This document shows positions 1 through 8,803 of a DNA stretch of 19,855 nucleotides, one piece after another. The notes beneath the pieces are model-generated. The model had not been told where the DNA came from. It saw only the letters and a program-made list of their open reading frames with translations, and ran no database searches. The DNA is taken from NCBI GenBank assembly GCA_021295675.1, contig JAGWBY010000078.1, positions 1 to 19,855 on the forward strand. The letters run 5' to 3'. Each line of letters begins with the position of its first letter. Positions within the stretch are counted from its first letter, which is position 1. The translations under genes were made by a program, and so were the position numbers. This DNA comes from Candidatus Latescibacterota bacterium (GTDB lineage: Bacteria; Latescibacterota; UBA2968; UBA8231).

Positions 1-1559
1 GGCGATGACGAAGGCGTCGAGGCGATTGTTCAGCACCCAGCCCAGCGAGCGCACGTAGTGCTTGCGGCACCAAGCGATTACTCGCGGCTCTCTTTTTTCT
101 TTGCTCGTCGCCAGCTTGAGGGCGGCGAGGGGGATAAAGATCAGGGCGATGAGCAGCGAGGCCACTAGTCCTGTGATGACCGGCAGGCCGATTCTGAGCA
201 TCCAAAACGAAAACATCTCCTCGTCGCTCATCAAAATCAGGGGCAGGAAGACCACCACCGTCGTCAGAGTTGCCATGGTCACGGCCAGCCCCACCTCGCC
301 AGCTCCTTCTATCGAAGCCGTGCGCGGGGCGATACCTTCTTGGCGCTTACGGTAGATGTTTTCGACGATGACGATGGCGTTGTCAACCACCAGTCCTAGG
401 CTCAACATCAGGCCCATCATCGTCGCCAAGTAGAGGGCCGTAATCGTCGTCAGAAGCGACAGCGGGATCGCCAAGGTGATGATCAGCGTAATGCGCACCG
501 CGCGCAAAAAGAAGAAGAGCACTAGGGCCGCGAACATCCCACCCCACAGGCCGGAGTTTTTGAGATTGCCAACCGAGTTGATCACTTGGTCGCCTTGGTT
601 CCAGAACAGCTTGAAGTCCAAGCCTTCGAGCTTGGGGTGATCCTTCAGCCTTTCCAACTCCTCCTTCACGCCGGTGGAAACCTCGACGACATTGGCCTCC
701 GACGCCTTGGTGACGCCGAAGCCCAGCGACTCCTTGCGGTTAATGCGGTTGACCCAGTCTTGCGGTGGCGGCTTATAGGAAACCTCGGCGATGTCGTCCA
801 GCCGTAGCTGGTGTGTGGGATCGACCACGGTGTTGGCGAGCTCTTCGATGTTTTGGAAGCGGCCCACTGAACGCACATAGATCTTCTTGCCGCCCTCGAT
901 CACCCAGCCCCCGGGTACGGTGAGGTTTTGGGCGCGCAGGCTGTTGAGGGCGTCAAAGACATTGATCCCATGGCCGCGCACCTTGCCTTTGTCCAACTCG
1001 ACTATGACCTGTTTGCTGGGCGAACCCCAAAGCTCAATGTTGCCGACCCCATCGACGCGGCGCAGCGCCGGCTCCACATAGGTATCGATAAGATGGCGCG
1101 GATCGGCGTGTTGGGTCTCAAAGATGATGGCACCATCCATGATCGGGATGTCGTTTTGATCCCAGCGCCGCACCCACAGGGTAGTTCGGGCATCACCCGG
1201 TCGAGTCGGTCTTTCATTTCGGCGAAGGCCAATTGCAGGTCGGTGCCCTTTTGGAACTCGACTCGAACATTGCCGCCGCCACTGTAGGCGCTAGAGCGGA
1301 TATTCTTGACCCGACTGACTTGGGCGACGGCCTCTTCGAGGTGACGCACCACTTTCTGCTCGACTTCGACCGCTCCGGCGTTGGGATAGTGAGCCCAGGC
1401 GAAAAGTCGGGGATAGTCGAAGCCTGCGGGGAAAAGCGTCAGCGGGATTCGCGTGTAGGCTATGTAGCCCACCACCAGCAGCGCGACCAGCGACATCACC
1501 ACGGTCACTGGCCGGTTGACCGAAAAGCGCGGCAGGGGATACTGGTTTGGCTTTTCCAT
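1..1559 (-). CDS. RND-family efflux permease B, 3' end outside window, reading frame broken near 1180
   Basis: This is an inner-membrane, proton-driven RND efflux subunit and the last visible gene of an efflux operon. It starts at ATG 1559 behind a strong AGGAGGAG Shine-Dalgarno (1563-1570) that overlaps the stop codon of permease A. Seen: N-terminal cytoplasmic tail, TM1 (about residues 19-35, VVMSLVALLVVGYIAY), the 'LFPAGFDYP' entry to the porter domain, and in the second frame 'GLVVDNAIVIVENI', the TM4 proton-relay motif with its Asp. The frame is open from 1559 to about 1002 and again from about 1179 to base 1, so the protein switches frame at a CCC run (1179-1181). The joined sequence reads ELP then LWVRRW, several residues shorter than the family. 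A second, in-frame gap lies near 426-434. Coding continues to base 1, so the C-terminal half is beyond the window. Family is certain; whether the gene is functional is not. Confidence 0.88.
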
Positions 1560-1562
1560 CGG

Positions 1563-1570
1563 CTCCTCCT
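1563..1570 (-). promoter_or_regulatory. Shine-Dalgarno of RND permease B
   Basis: AGGAGGAG on the minus strand, overlapping the TAG stop of permease A and lying 3 nt before the ATG at 1559. It fixes the start and shows tight translational coupling between the two permeases. Confidence 0.75.
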
Positions 1571-4500
1571 AGGCCCGGCGATCGACCACTGAATACACGG
1601 TCGGGATCACCACGAGGGTGAGGAAGGTAGAAGAGATGAGGCCAGCGATCACGGTCAAGGCCATCGGCGTGCGGATCTCGGCCCCCTCACCCAGCCCCAA
1701 GGCCATCGGCAGCAGCCCTAAGACCGTAGTCGCCGTGGTCATGGCGATCGGGCGCAACCGCACGGCACCGGCCTGGATGATGGCCTCGGTCTTCTCCATG
1801 CCGGTGCGGCGCAAAGTGTTGATATAGTCGATGAGCACGATGGCATTGTTGACGACGATGCCGGCCAGCATAATCAGACCGATAAAGACCACCACGCTCA
1901 GAGCTACCTGCGCCAGATAGAGCGCCACCACCACGCCGATCAACGCCAAAGGCACCGTGAACATAATGACGAAGGGGTGAACCAGCGACTCGAACTGGCT
2001 GGCCATCACCACATAGACGAGGAAGATAGCCAGCACTAAGGCGAAGTAGAGGCTCTGCAATGAAGTCTCCATCTCTTCGTTCTGGCCGCTGATCATAAAA
2101 TCGAAACCCATCGGGAAGTCCATCTTCCCCAGTTCGTCGTGGATCAGGCCCGAGGCTGTGCCCAGATCGACGCCTTGGATATTGGCCGTTACTACTGCGG
2201 AGCGCTGCTGGTCAATGCGGCGGATCTCGCTCGGCCCCTCGTTGACCCGGATATCGGCCACCGAGGAAAGTGGAATCGGAATCGGCGCATTGGGATTGAT
2301 CACCAGCCGCCGCAGCTCGTCGAGCCCTAGGCGGTCCTCCTCGCGCAGCCGCACTAGTACGTCGATCTGGCGCTCGTCTTGGCGAAAGTCAGTGGCGACC
2401 TTGCCCTGCACCTTGTGGCGCACCAATTCGGCAACGTTGCGCAGCGACAGGCCGTAGGCCGCGAGCTGGTCGCGCTTATAGCTGATTTGTAGCTCGGGGT
2501 TGCCCGCCTGTAGCGAGGATTTGACGTCGACCAGCCCAGGCAAGCCAGCCATCCGCGACTCGGCCTCCAAGCTCAACTGGCGCAATTGGCGCAGATTGTA
2601 GCCGCGAACCTCCACCTCGATGGGTGTCTTGAAGCTAAATAGCGCCGGGTGTGAGACCTCGACTTCGATTTCGGGGATCTCGTCAACCTCGTCCCGCAGA
2701 TGCCGGATTAACGCGGCCTCTTGCGCGGCGCTGGAGCCCTCCTCCATGCGGACCGTTACTTGGGCGGTGTGCTCGCCTTCTTCAGCCGAGGAACTCGCCG
2801 ACCGGTCGGTGCCCACGGTCGTCGCCACGCGCGCGACTTGGGGCTGTTTGCCGGCTAGTTCTTCGATCTGGCGCACGATCTCGGCGGTCTCTTCGAGTGG
2901 CGTACCCACCGGCAGTCTGAGGTCGAGGTTAAATTCAGCTTGGTGGACTTGGGGGATTAGTTCAGTGCCCAAATCGGGGAGGAGCTTGTACCAGCAGACG
3001 AGCAAGGCAGCTAGGGCACCGCCGATAATCAGCAAGCGCCGCCTGAGCGCCCAGCCCAGCAGGGCCGGATAGGTCTGCTGCACCAGCCCGAAGCCGCGTT
3101 CAAACGCAAAGAGCAGCGGCAAGAAGACCGGCATCAGCAGGATGCCTAGCAGGAACAACACCAGTACCAGCACCAGACCGACGAGCATCAGCGCCACGTG
3201 CAGGACAATACCCACCAGCCTGAGTACCGTGCCCAAGACGAAGCGCACGCCTGCCAGATAGACCAGCGCCAGCGGTAGCGACAGGAATTTGAGCGTCTTC
3301 CACGCTAAGTGCTCGGACCTGTTCACCCAGTGCCAGTAGCGCTGCCCAGCCTCGCCGAGGATGCGCGGCGACTCAAAGCCGAGGATGCCCGGCCAGACGC
3401 GCTCGAAGAAGGTCCACTCGCCGATGCGGCTTTCCGCAGCCCAAGCACCGACCCAGCTCTGAAAGGTCTGCTCGCGCTTGAGCCAGAAGTGCTCGACGGG
3501 TTTGATCAGCCACCACAACAACTCGGCGACGAGCAGGAAGACACCTTTGAGCACTGCCGCCACGAGGGTTGCTGCGGCCAGTCCGATCCGCAACAGCACC
3601 TCGCCGATTAAGTAGGGCAGCGAGAGGGCCACCTGCGCCGCCTTGCGCCACCGGCTCCCCGGCTCGTTGAATACCGCGCGGGCCCGACTCAGTGCCTGGA
3701 GGCGCAGAAAATCGCTGCGACCGATCTGCTCGGCCAACCCGCCTTGGCGGTCGATTTGGCGCGAGGCCAGCATGGGAATGAAAAACAGCGCCACCCCCAA
3801 CGAGGCCACGCCATATCGCCGAAGACCTGCCCTGCCACCCCCTCGACGAAGACGATGGGGAAAAACACTGTGATCGTCGTCATCGTCGAGGCCAACACCG
3901 CGGTACCGACCTCGCGGGTGCCGCGGACGGTGGCTTGGACCAGATCGTCGCCTTCCTCCCGACAGCGAAAGATGCTCTCCAGCACCACGATCGAGTTATC
4001 GACCAGCATCCCGATCCCTAGGGCCAACCCGCCGAGCGACATGATGTTGAGCGACACATCGAACATGTACATCGGCGCAAAGGTCGCCATGATCGACACC
4101 GGGATCGTCAGGCCGACGATCAGCGTGTGGATCACGTTGCGCAAGAACACAAAGAGCACGAGCACGGCCATCGCTCCGCCGATGAGCGCATTGATTTGGA
4201 CTTCTCTGATCGAATTCTCGATAAAACCCGACTGGTCGGACAACAACTCCAGCTTGGCTCCCGGAGGCAAGCGATGGCCGATGAAGTCGGTCATCCGCAA
4301 ATGCTCCATCGCCTTGCGGGCTTCCTCCTCCTTTTTCTGCTGCAACTCCTTTTGTTGCTCTTCCTCGTTCTTTGTCGAATCGGCTTTTGCAGTCTCTTGC
4401 TTTTTTCGCGCCTCCTCTTGCTCTTTCCTTTTTTGCTCCTCGCTTTGCTTGGCCATTTCTTGGGCTTCGCGGGCCTTCTGCTCCACGTACTCGCGCTGCT

Positions 4501-5407
4501 GTGGCAAGCCGAAGAGCGCGTTGTTTACCCTGTCGGCGACGGCGACGATGTTGGCGTCGGCTTCCTTGTAGATCTCGATCTCGACGCTCTCGCGGCCGTT
4601 GACCCGGGTGATGATCTCGCGGTCCTTGTGCGAGCGGGAGACCTCGGCGATGTCGCGCAGATACACATCGGCGTCGCCCTGCCGTGCCACGATCAACTCG
4701 GCGATCTCATCGACTGTGGCGAATTCGTTGAGCGTGCGGATCAGGTATTCAACTTGGCCCTCGCGCAAGTTGCCACCGGGCAAATTGACGTTGTTTTGCG
4801 CTAGGCGGTTGTTTATCTGGTTGATGTCCAAGCCCATGACCGAGATCTGACGCTCGTTGAGCGCGACGTGGATCTCCTCCTCCAAGCCGCCCTTGATTTT
4901 GACCGCCGCCACCCCGGCTAGTGCCTCCAGTTCGCGCTTGATTTCGTGCTCGGCGAGGTAGCGCAGTGCGTAGAGGTCTTGCGGGCCGTGCAGGCCGATG
5001 CGCATAATCGGGTCTAGCGAGGGGTCGTAGCGCAGCAGGAGGGGTTTCTCGGCGTCTTGGGGCAACCAGACGCGGTCGGCCTTCTCGCGGATCTCTTGGG
5101 ACATCGCGTTCATGTCGGTGTCCCATTCAAATTCGAGGAAGATGGAGCTGATGTTGACGAGGTGAGGGACGATGCCCAGTTCCTGCTCCAGAGGGCGGGA
5201 GAGCAGGGTCTCGACTTCCTCCGGTGCGGTGCCTGGATATTCGGTGCGCACCGTCAGGGTCGGGTAGGAAATGTCGGGCATTAGGTTCAGCGAGAGCCGT
5301 TGATAGGAGACCCAGCCAAAAACGCAGACGGCCAGCACCACCATGAGGATGGCGACTGGCCGCCGGGTTGCAATCGCGAAGCGGGATGTGCTAACGGGCT
5401 GCTGCAC
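1569..5407 (-). CDS. RND-family efflux permease A with coiled-coil and transmembrane insertions, frame broken near 3809
   Basis: This is an AcrB/MdtB-like RND permease, the inner-membrane pump partner of the adjacent fusion protein. GTG start at 5407, 4 bp after the fusion-protein stop. Part one (5407-3810, about 532 residues) has TM1 (16-36), porter domain, 'GMLVDNSIVVLESI' in TM4 and 'STMTTITVFFPIVFVEG' leading to TM6. Part two (3809-1569) continues with 'ASLGVALFFIPMLASR', a second porter domain, 'GIVVNNAIVLIDY' and the closing TM bundle. About 1,280 residues against roughly 1,030 for ordinary RND pumps. The excess is a Lys/Glu/Gln-rich coiled coil (residues 303-370) and about 225 mostly hydrophobic residues between the halves. 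The frame changes at 3809-3811, where 'FGDMA' meets 'VASLG' without the usual 8-residue LTVxFSLL-like TM start, which fits a deletion of about 22 nt. A second, in-frame gap lies at 5140. Confidence 0.88.
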
Positions 5408-5411
5408 GGAC

Positions 5412-6495
5412 CTAGCCTTGGCCCACGTCGTCGGAGTTGACTATGCGCACCCGCGTGCTGTCCTTGAGGCCGTTTTGTCCAACTATGATGATCGGGGTGC
5501 CGGAGTCGATGCCGGCGAGTGACTCGATAAAATCGGTGTCCTCAAACCCGGGCTGCAACTTGATCCGCGCGGCCGTGGTGTCCACGACGGCGAACACGAA
5601 CCGGTCGCCGCCGTCGTACACAATCGCTTGCTTGGGTATCAACACGGCGTCGGTGTGCGTGGCGGTGACGATGCGCACGTTGACGAAGAGGCCGGGCCGC
5701 AAGTACTCCCAGCGGTCGCGCAAGCCGACCGTGACCTTGAAGGTGCCGCTTCTGGGATCGACTATGGGGCTGATGCGTTTGACCCAGCCGTTGAACTTCT
5801 TGTCGGGCAAAAACTCCGAGGTGATAAGGGCCTGCTGGCCGTTGCCGATGGTGGTGAGGTATTGGCCGGGCGCGAAGACGCGGGCGATCAGGTTTGCTAC
5901 TCGGCCCCACCCGAGCGCCGACCTGCACGTGGCGCTCGGTGATCACGCCGGAAAAAGGTGCGATGACTTCTGCGTATTCTAGCTCTAGGCGGGCGCGCGC
6001 TAGCCGGAGGCGGGCTTGTTCAAAGTTGTATTTGTTGGTCTCAAACTCTTGGTCGCTGATGAGGTTGCGCTCAAACATGGTCTCGGTGCGCTTGAAGCTG
6101 GTCTGCTGATAGTCGTAGTTGGCACGGGCCTCTTCAGCGGCGATGCGCAACTGCTTGTCCTCGATGCTGAGGAGGGTGTCGCCCGCTTCGACGCGGTCGC
6201 CTTCCTCGACGTTGAGCTGTTTGACGAGGCCGCTGATTTGGGGATAAATCTCGACGGCCGCCTCGGTTTCGATGGTCGAGTTAAACAGCAGATGGGCGGA
6301 AATCTCGCCCGTGTGGGCGAGGGCAACTTCGACGGGTATTGCTTCTATGGGCTTGGAGAGGCTATCGGCGGCCGTGCTGTCGGCTTGGGCCGCTGAGTCT
6401 GCGTCGTCGCCCGCGTCTTGCCCGCCCACTTGCACGCTGCAAGCCCCCAAAGTTGCCGCCAACAATAGTACGCCTGCCTTGTGCCATGCGTTCAA
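5412..6495 (-). CDS. RND efflux membrane-fusion lipoprotein (HlyD/AcrA family), frame broken near 5900
   Basis: Periplasmic adaptor that links the RND permeases to an outer-membrane channel. TTG start at 6495, with GGAGAAAG about 10 nt upstream. The N-terminus is a lipoprotein signal ending in the lipobox L-G-A-C (Cys19), so it should be acylated and membrane-anchored. It follows with an Asp/Ala-rich linker, a barrel-sandwich/lipoyl half ('VEIYPQISGLVKQLNVEEGDRV'-type), a helical hairpin (about 95-165), the second lipoyl half ('APFSGVITERHVQVGARV'), a beta-barrel ('LIARVFAPGQYLTTI') and the membrane-proximal domain ('GLKDSTRVRIVN'). Frame A is open to about 5900; frame B takes over from about 5900 to 5412. 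At the switch 'VGARVGPS' meets 'VANLIARV', about 9 residues shorter than the usual V-x-PGTPL-x-x-x-VDLS-x-LIARVF spacing. First gene of the MFP-RND-RND operon; no TolC-like gene is visible. Confidence 0.87.
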
Positions 6496-6557
6496 AATCG
6501 TCTTTCTCCGGGTTTGTGGGCTTGTAGGTGGCGAAAGTAGTGCGTTACCTTATTGTA

Positions 6558-6563
6558 TATAAT
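6558..6563 (+). promoter_or_regulatory. possible -10 box (TATAAT) for the rhodanese/siroheme operon
   Basis: A perfect TATAAT lies in the 111-bp gap between the divergent fusion-protein and rhodanese genes, about 44 bp before the GTG start at 6607. I see no convincing -35 box at the right spacing, and promoters of FCB-group bacteria differ from the sigma-70 consensus. Only a candidate. Confidence 0.3.
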
Positions 6564-6606
6564 GCAACTCTGCAAAGTGGACATTGTCAAATAGAGATGA
6601 GGTATC

Positions 6607-7029
6607 GTGAGTTATCAAAACGTCAGTCCCACTGAGGCGAAGGAACTGCTTGAAGGCGACGCGGGCGCGGTCTATATCGACGTCCGCTCCATCCCCGAAT
6701 ACGAGGGCGGCCATCCGGCCGGCGCGTTCAACATCCCCATCATGCAACGCCACGCCGTGGGCATGGTTCCCAACCTCGATTTCGTCCAGGTAGTTCAAGG
6801 CCATTTTGCCACAGATGCCAAGCTGCTCGTCGGCTGTCAGTCGGGCGCGCGCTCCATGCGCGCTTGTGAGGCTCTCGTCGCCGCTGGCTTTACGGATGTG
6901 GCCAATGTCACCGCCGGCTTTGGCGGGTCGCGCACTGAGCGCGGCTGGCAGGCCCTCGGTTTTCCGGTCGAATTCGGTGCCAGCGACGACAAAGGTTACG
7001 CGGCCCTAAGCAGCGATTCGGGCGCGTGA
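6607..7029 (+). CDS. rhodanese-like sulfurtransferase domain protein
   Basis: Single-domain rhodanese, a thiosulfate- or persulfide-sulfur carrier, probably cytoplasmic (no signal peptide). GTG start at 6607 with GAGATGAGG just upstream. Seen: 'YIDVRSIPEYEGGHPAGAFNIP' (domain entry, residues about 23-44) and the active-site loop 'GCQSGARSMRA' with the catalytic Cys of the CxxGxR motif. The C-terminus reads GGSR then TERGW. The family usually has a longer loop there, of the type GGxRDxxGxxxxxGW, so about 6 residues appear to be missing in frame near 6933. The last codon overlaps the next gene's GTG by 4 bp, so translation is coupled to precorrin-2 dehydrogenase. The context suggests sulfur handling linked to siroheme and sulfite or nitrite reduction (inference). 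Confidence 0.88.
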   Translation: MSYQNVSPTEAKELLEGDAGAVYIDVRSIPEYEGGHPAGAFNIPIMQRHAVGMVPNLDFVQVVQGHFATDAKLLVGCQSGARSMRACEALVAAGFTDVANVTAGFGGSRTERGWQALGFPVEFGASDDKGYAALSSDSGA

Positions 7030-7721
7030 GCAAGTTGCTCAATCCTTATTTTCAGGTGGGGCTTGACGTGATGGAGCAGCCCTGCTTGGTCATCGGTGGC
7101 GGACGCGAGGCCGAGGACAAGGCCGACCGCTTGCTAACCGCGGGTGCGCGGTTGACGGTGGTAAGCCCAAACGCGACGCCCGCGCTCGTCGAATGGGCTG
7201 CGGCTGGCCGCCTTACCCACCACCCGCGCTGCTTTGCGGAATCCGACCTTGATGACGTGTTCTTGGTGCTGAACACCGTGCGCGACAGTGCGCTGACGGA
7301 TCGGGTGTACGAACTCGCCACGGCGCGCAAGGCCCTGATTAACTCCTACGACAATCCGGCCTATTCCAACATTGGCATGGTGGCCTTGGTGCATCCGGGC
7401 CACTTGCGACTGAGCATCTCCACCTCCAACGCCAGCCCGGCGCTATCGAGCCGCTTGCGACAAGACCTTGAAGAAACTTTCGACGGGGAATTTGCTGCGT
7501 ACCTCGACGGCTTGGCCGAGGCGCGCCAGCGGGTGCGAGCCAAAGTCGCCGACCGCGAGACGCGCTTTGCCCTGCTGCGCTCTTTGGTCAGCGGCTTCCA
7601 CTTGGAAGGGACGCTGCGCTATCCAGCCGACTGGAAGCGTTGCGTGGATGCGCTGCTGACGTGTGAGTTGGAGTTTTGTGGGACGAAGGAGAAGTGTGCG
7701 GATTGTCCGTTGGGAAGCTGA
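7026..7721 (+). CDS. precorrin-2 dehydrogenase / sirohydrochlorin ferrochelatase (siroheme synthase N-terminal type)
   Basis: Converts precorrin-2 to sirohydrochlorin using NAD and may insert iron to give siroheme, the cofactor of sulfite and nitrite reductases. GTG start inside the rhodanese stop (GTGA overlap). The N-terminal Rossmann fold is clear: 'VIGGGREAEDKADRLLTAGA' (about residues 19-38), then 'VVSPNATPALVEWAAAGRL'. The middle has 'LINSYDNPAYSNIGMVALV' and 'LRLSISTSNASPALSSRLR', the dimerisation/ferrochelatase segment of the CysG N-terminal half and of Met8p-like proteins. Length 231 residues, normal for the stand-alone enzyme, with no methyltransferase domain. The C-terminus ends in a cysteine cluster C-x4-C-x5-C-x2-C. 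The gene looks undamaged. Product name is secure; whether it is bifunctional is not shown. Confidence 0.9.
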   Translation: MSKLLNPYFQVGLDVMEQPCLVIGGGREAEDKADRLLTAGARLTVVSPNATPALVEWAAAGRLTHHPRCFAESDLDDVFLVLNTVRDSALTDRVYELATARKALINSYDNPAYSNIGMVALVHPGHLRLSISTSNASPALSSRLRQDLEETFDGEFAAYLDGLAEARQRVRAKVADRETRFALLRSLVSGFHLEGTLRYPADWKRCVDALLTCELEFCGTKEKCADCPLGS

Positions 7722-7746
7722 TTCGGCGGAAAGTAATAATCCTCAT

Positions 7747-7751
7747 AAAGG
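7747..7751 (+). promoter_or_regulatory. Shine-Dalgarno AAAGG supporting the ATG at 7759
   Basis: AAAGG lies 7 nt before ATG 7759. It supports that ATG as the true start of the CPBP protease, although the main reading frame is in another phase; see the repeat at 7795-7829. Confidence 0.5.
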
Positions 7752-7758
7752 CTTATAA

Positions 7759-8780
7759 ATGAATCAGCGGTTGCGAGCACGGCTGAACGTTCTTTTGGCA
7801 ATGAAAGTAGCAGCAATGAACGCTTGGCAGTCGTCGCCCTTAGTGGCCTTGTTGAAGTGCATGCTGTATATAATGTCAATAGTCCAATTCCCTATATGGG
7901 AATACCGGCCCTATACGAAAATAAACGGTTCGAGGCTTTATCTTATGCCGCTTTGAACCTTTCGGTCTACAAGATGAAAAATCACTTTGATCCTAGAGCA
8001 CATAGGTCAAGGTATGATTTCGATACCACTCTATATCCTAATCGCTCGACTCCAACCACATTTTTCCAATATGGGGCTGGCGTAAGCCCTCAACTTTTAC
8101 GGGATGCCTCTTTTTTTAATCTGACCAGCCACGGCCTTTCTTATATGCGCATGATAGAAATTTACTCAACGTATCGAAATCTGCATGCGAGGACGGCTTC
8201 TACCAACAAAGTCAAGCTTGAGCAGACAAACATTGCTAGCCTTGCAATGTCGCCGTTCAAGTGGCGGTACATAAAGAACCCTTGGGTCTATATGCCGTTG
8301 GTGATTTCAGGCGGCTTGTCCTTTTTCCTAAGCTCGTCTGAGAATCCGCCCCTGTCGGACGCCCAAGAAGTTGTCATGTTCGGAAACCGGTATTCTCCCT
8401 ATCGAGCACTTTTTCTTTTTTCGGCAATAGCAACTTACAAACATGTTTTAACAGCCGCTGGCGAAGAAATGTATTTCCGAGGCATCGTGCAGACGGAGCT
8501 GACGGAGCGTCTTCATCCCAACGTAGCCCTCGTTGTTTCTTCTCTCTTATTCGGTGCCTTTCACATTCCCAATCGAGGCTCAGAGGCGGGTATAGGACCC
8601 ATTCTAGTGGGAACCTCTCTAGTGGGCGGTTATATGGGATACAGGTATAAAAGCAACAACTATGATCTGGGTGAAGTTATCGCAATGCATTGCTGGTCAA
8701 ATGTTTTAATGAGCGTAGTTGAGTTTATAAAAGATCCCAGCAGCAACCAATTCGTCTATAAGATCAATTGGAAGCTGTAG
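7759..8780 (+). CDS. CPBP (CAAX/Abi) family intramembrane protease, signal peptide disrupted
   Basis: Membrane glutamic endopeptidase of the CPBP family; some members process prenylated proteins or peptides, and the substrate here is unknown. The long frame runs from about 7824 (TTG) to 8780. Motifs: 'GEEMYFRG' (catalytic Glu pair and Arg, about 215 residues into the frame), 'SLLFGAFHIPNRG' (His motif) and a late 'MHCWSNVL'. There are several hydrophobic segments and a long polar N-terminal region. No ATG suits this frame. The well-placed ATG at 7759 with its SD is in another frame and encodes the first half of a signal peptide. Removing 29 nt between the two TTGGCA copies joins them into MNQRLRARLNVLLAVVALSG followed by LVEVHA-VYN, a textbook Sec signal. 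The gene is visibly more AT-rich than its neighbours, which suggests a different origin. Confidence 0.8.
7795..7829 (+). repeat. 6-bp direct repeat TTGGCA (x2, 29 nt apart) bounding an apparent insertion
   Basis: TTGGCA occurs at 7795-7800 and 7824-7829. Deleting one copy plus the 23 nt between them restores one reading frame through the CPBP signal peptide. A second nested repeat, GCAATGAA, occurs at 7798-7805 and 7813-7820. The repeats are directly visible; calling the segment an insertion is inference. Confidence 0.6.
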
Positions 8781-8803
8781 ATCTCTACCCTCGCAACAAT
8801 CGC

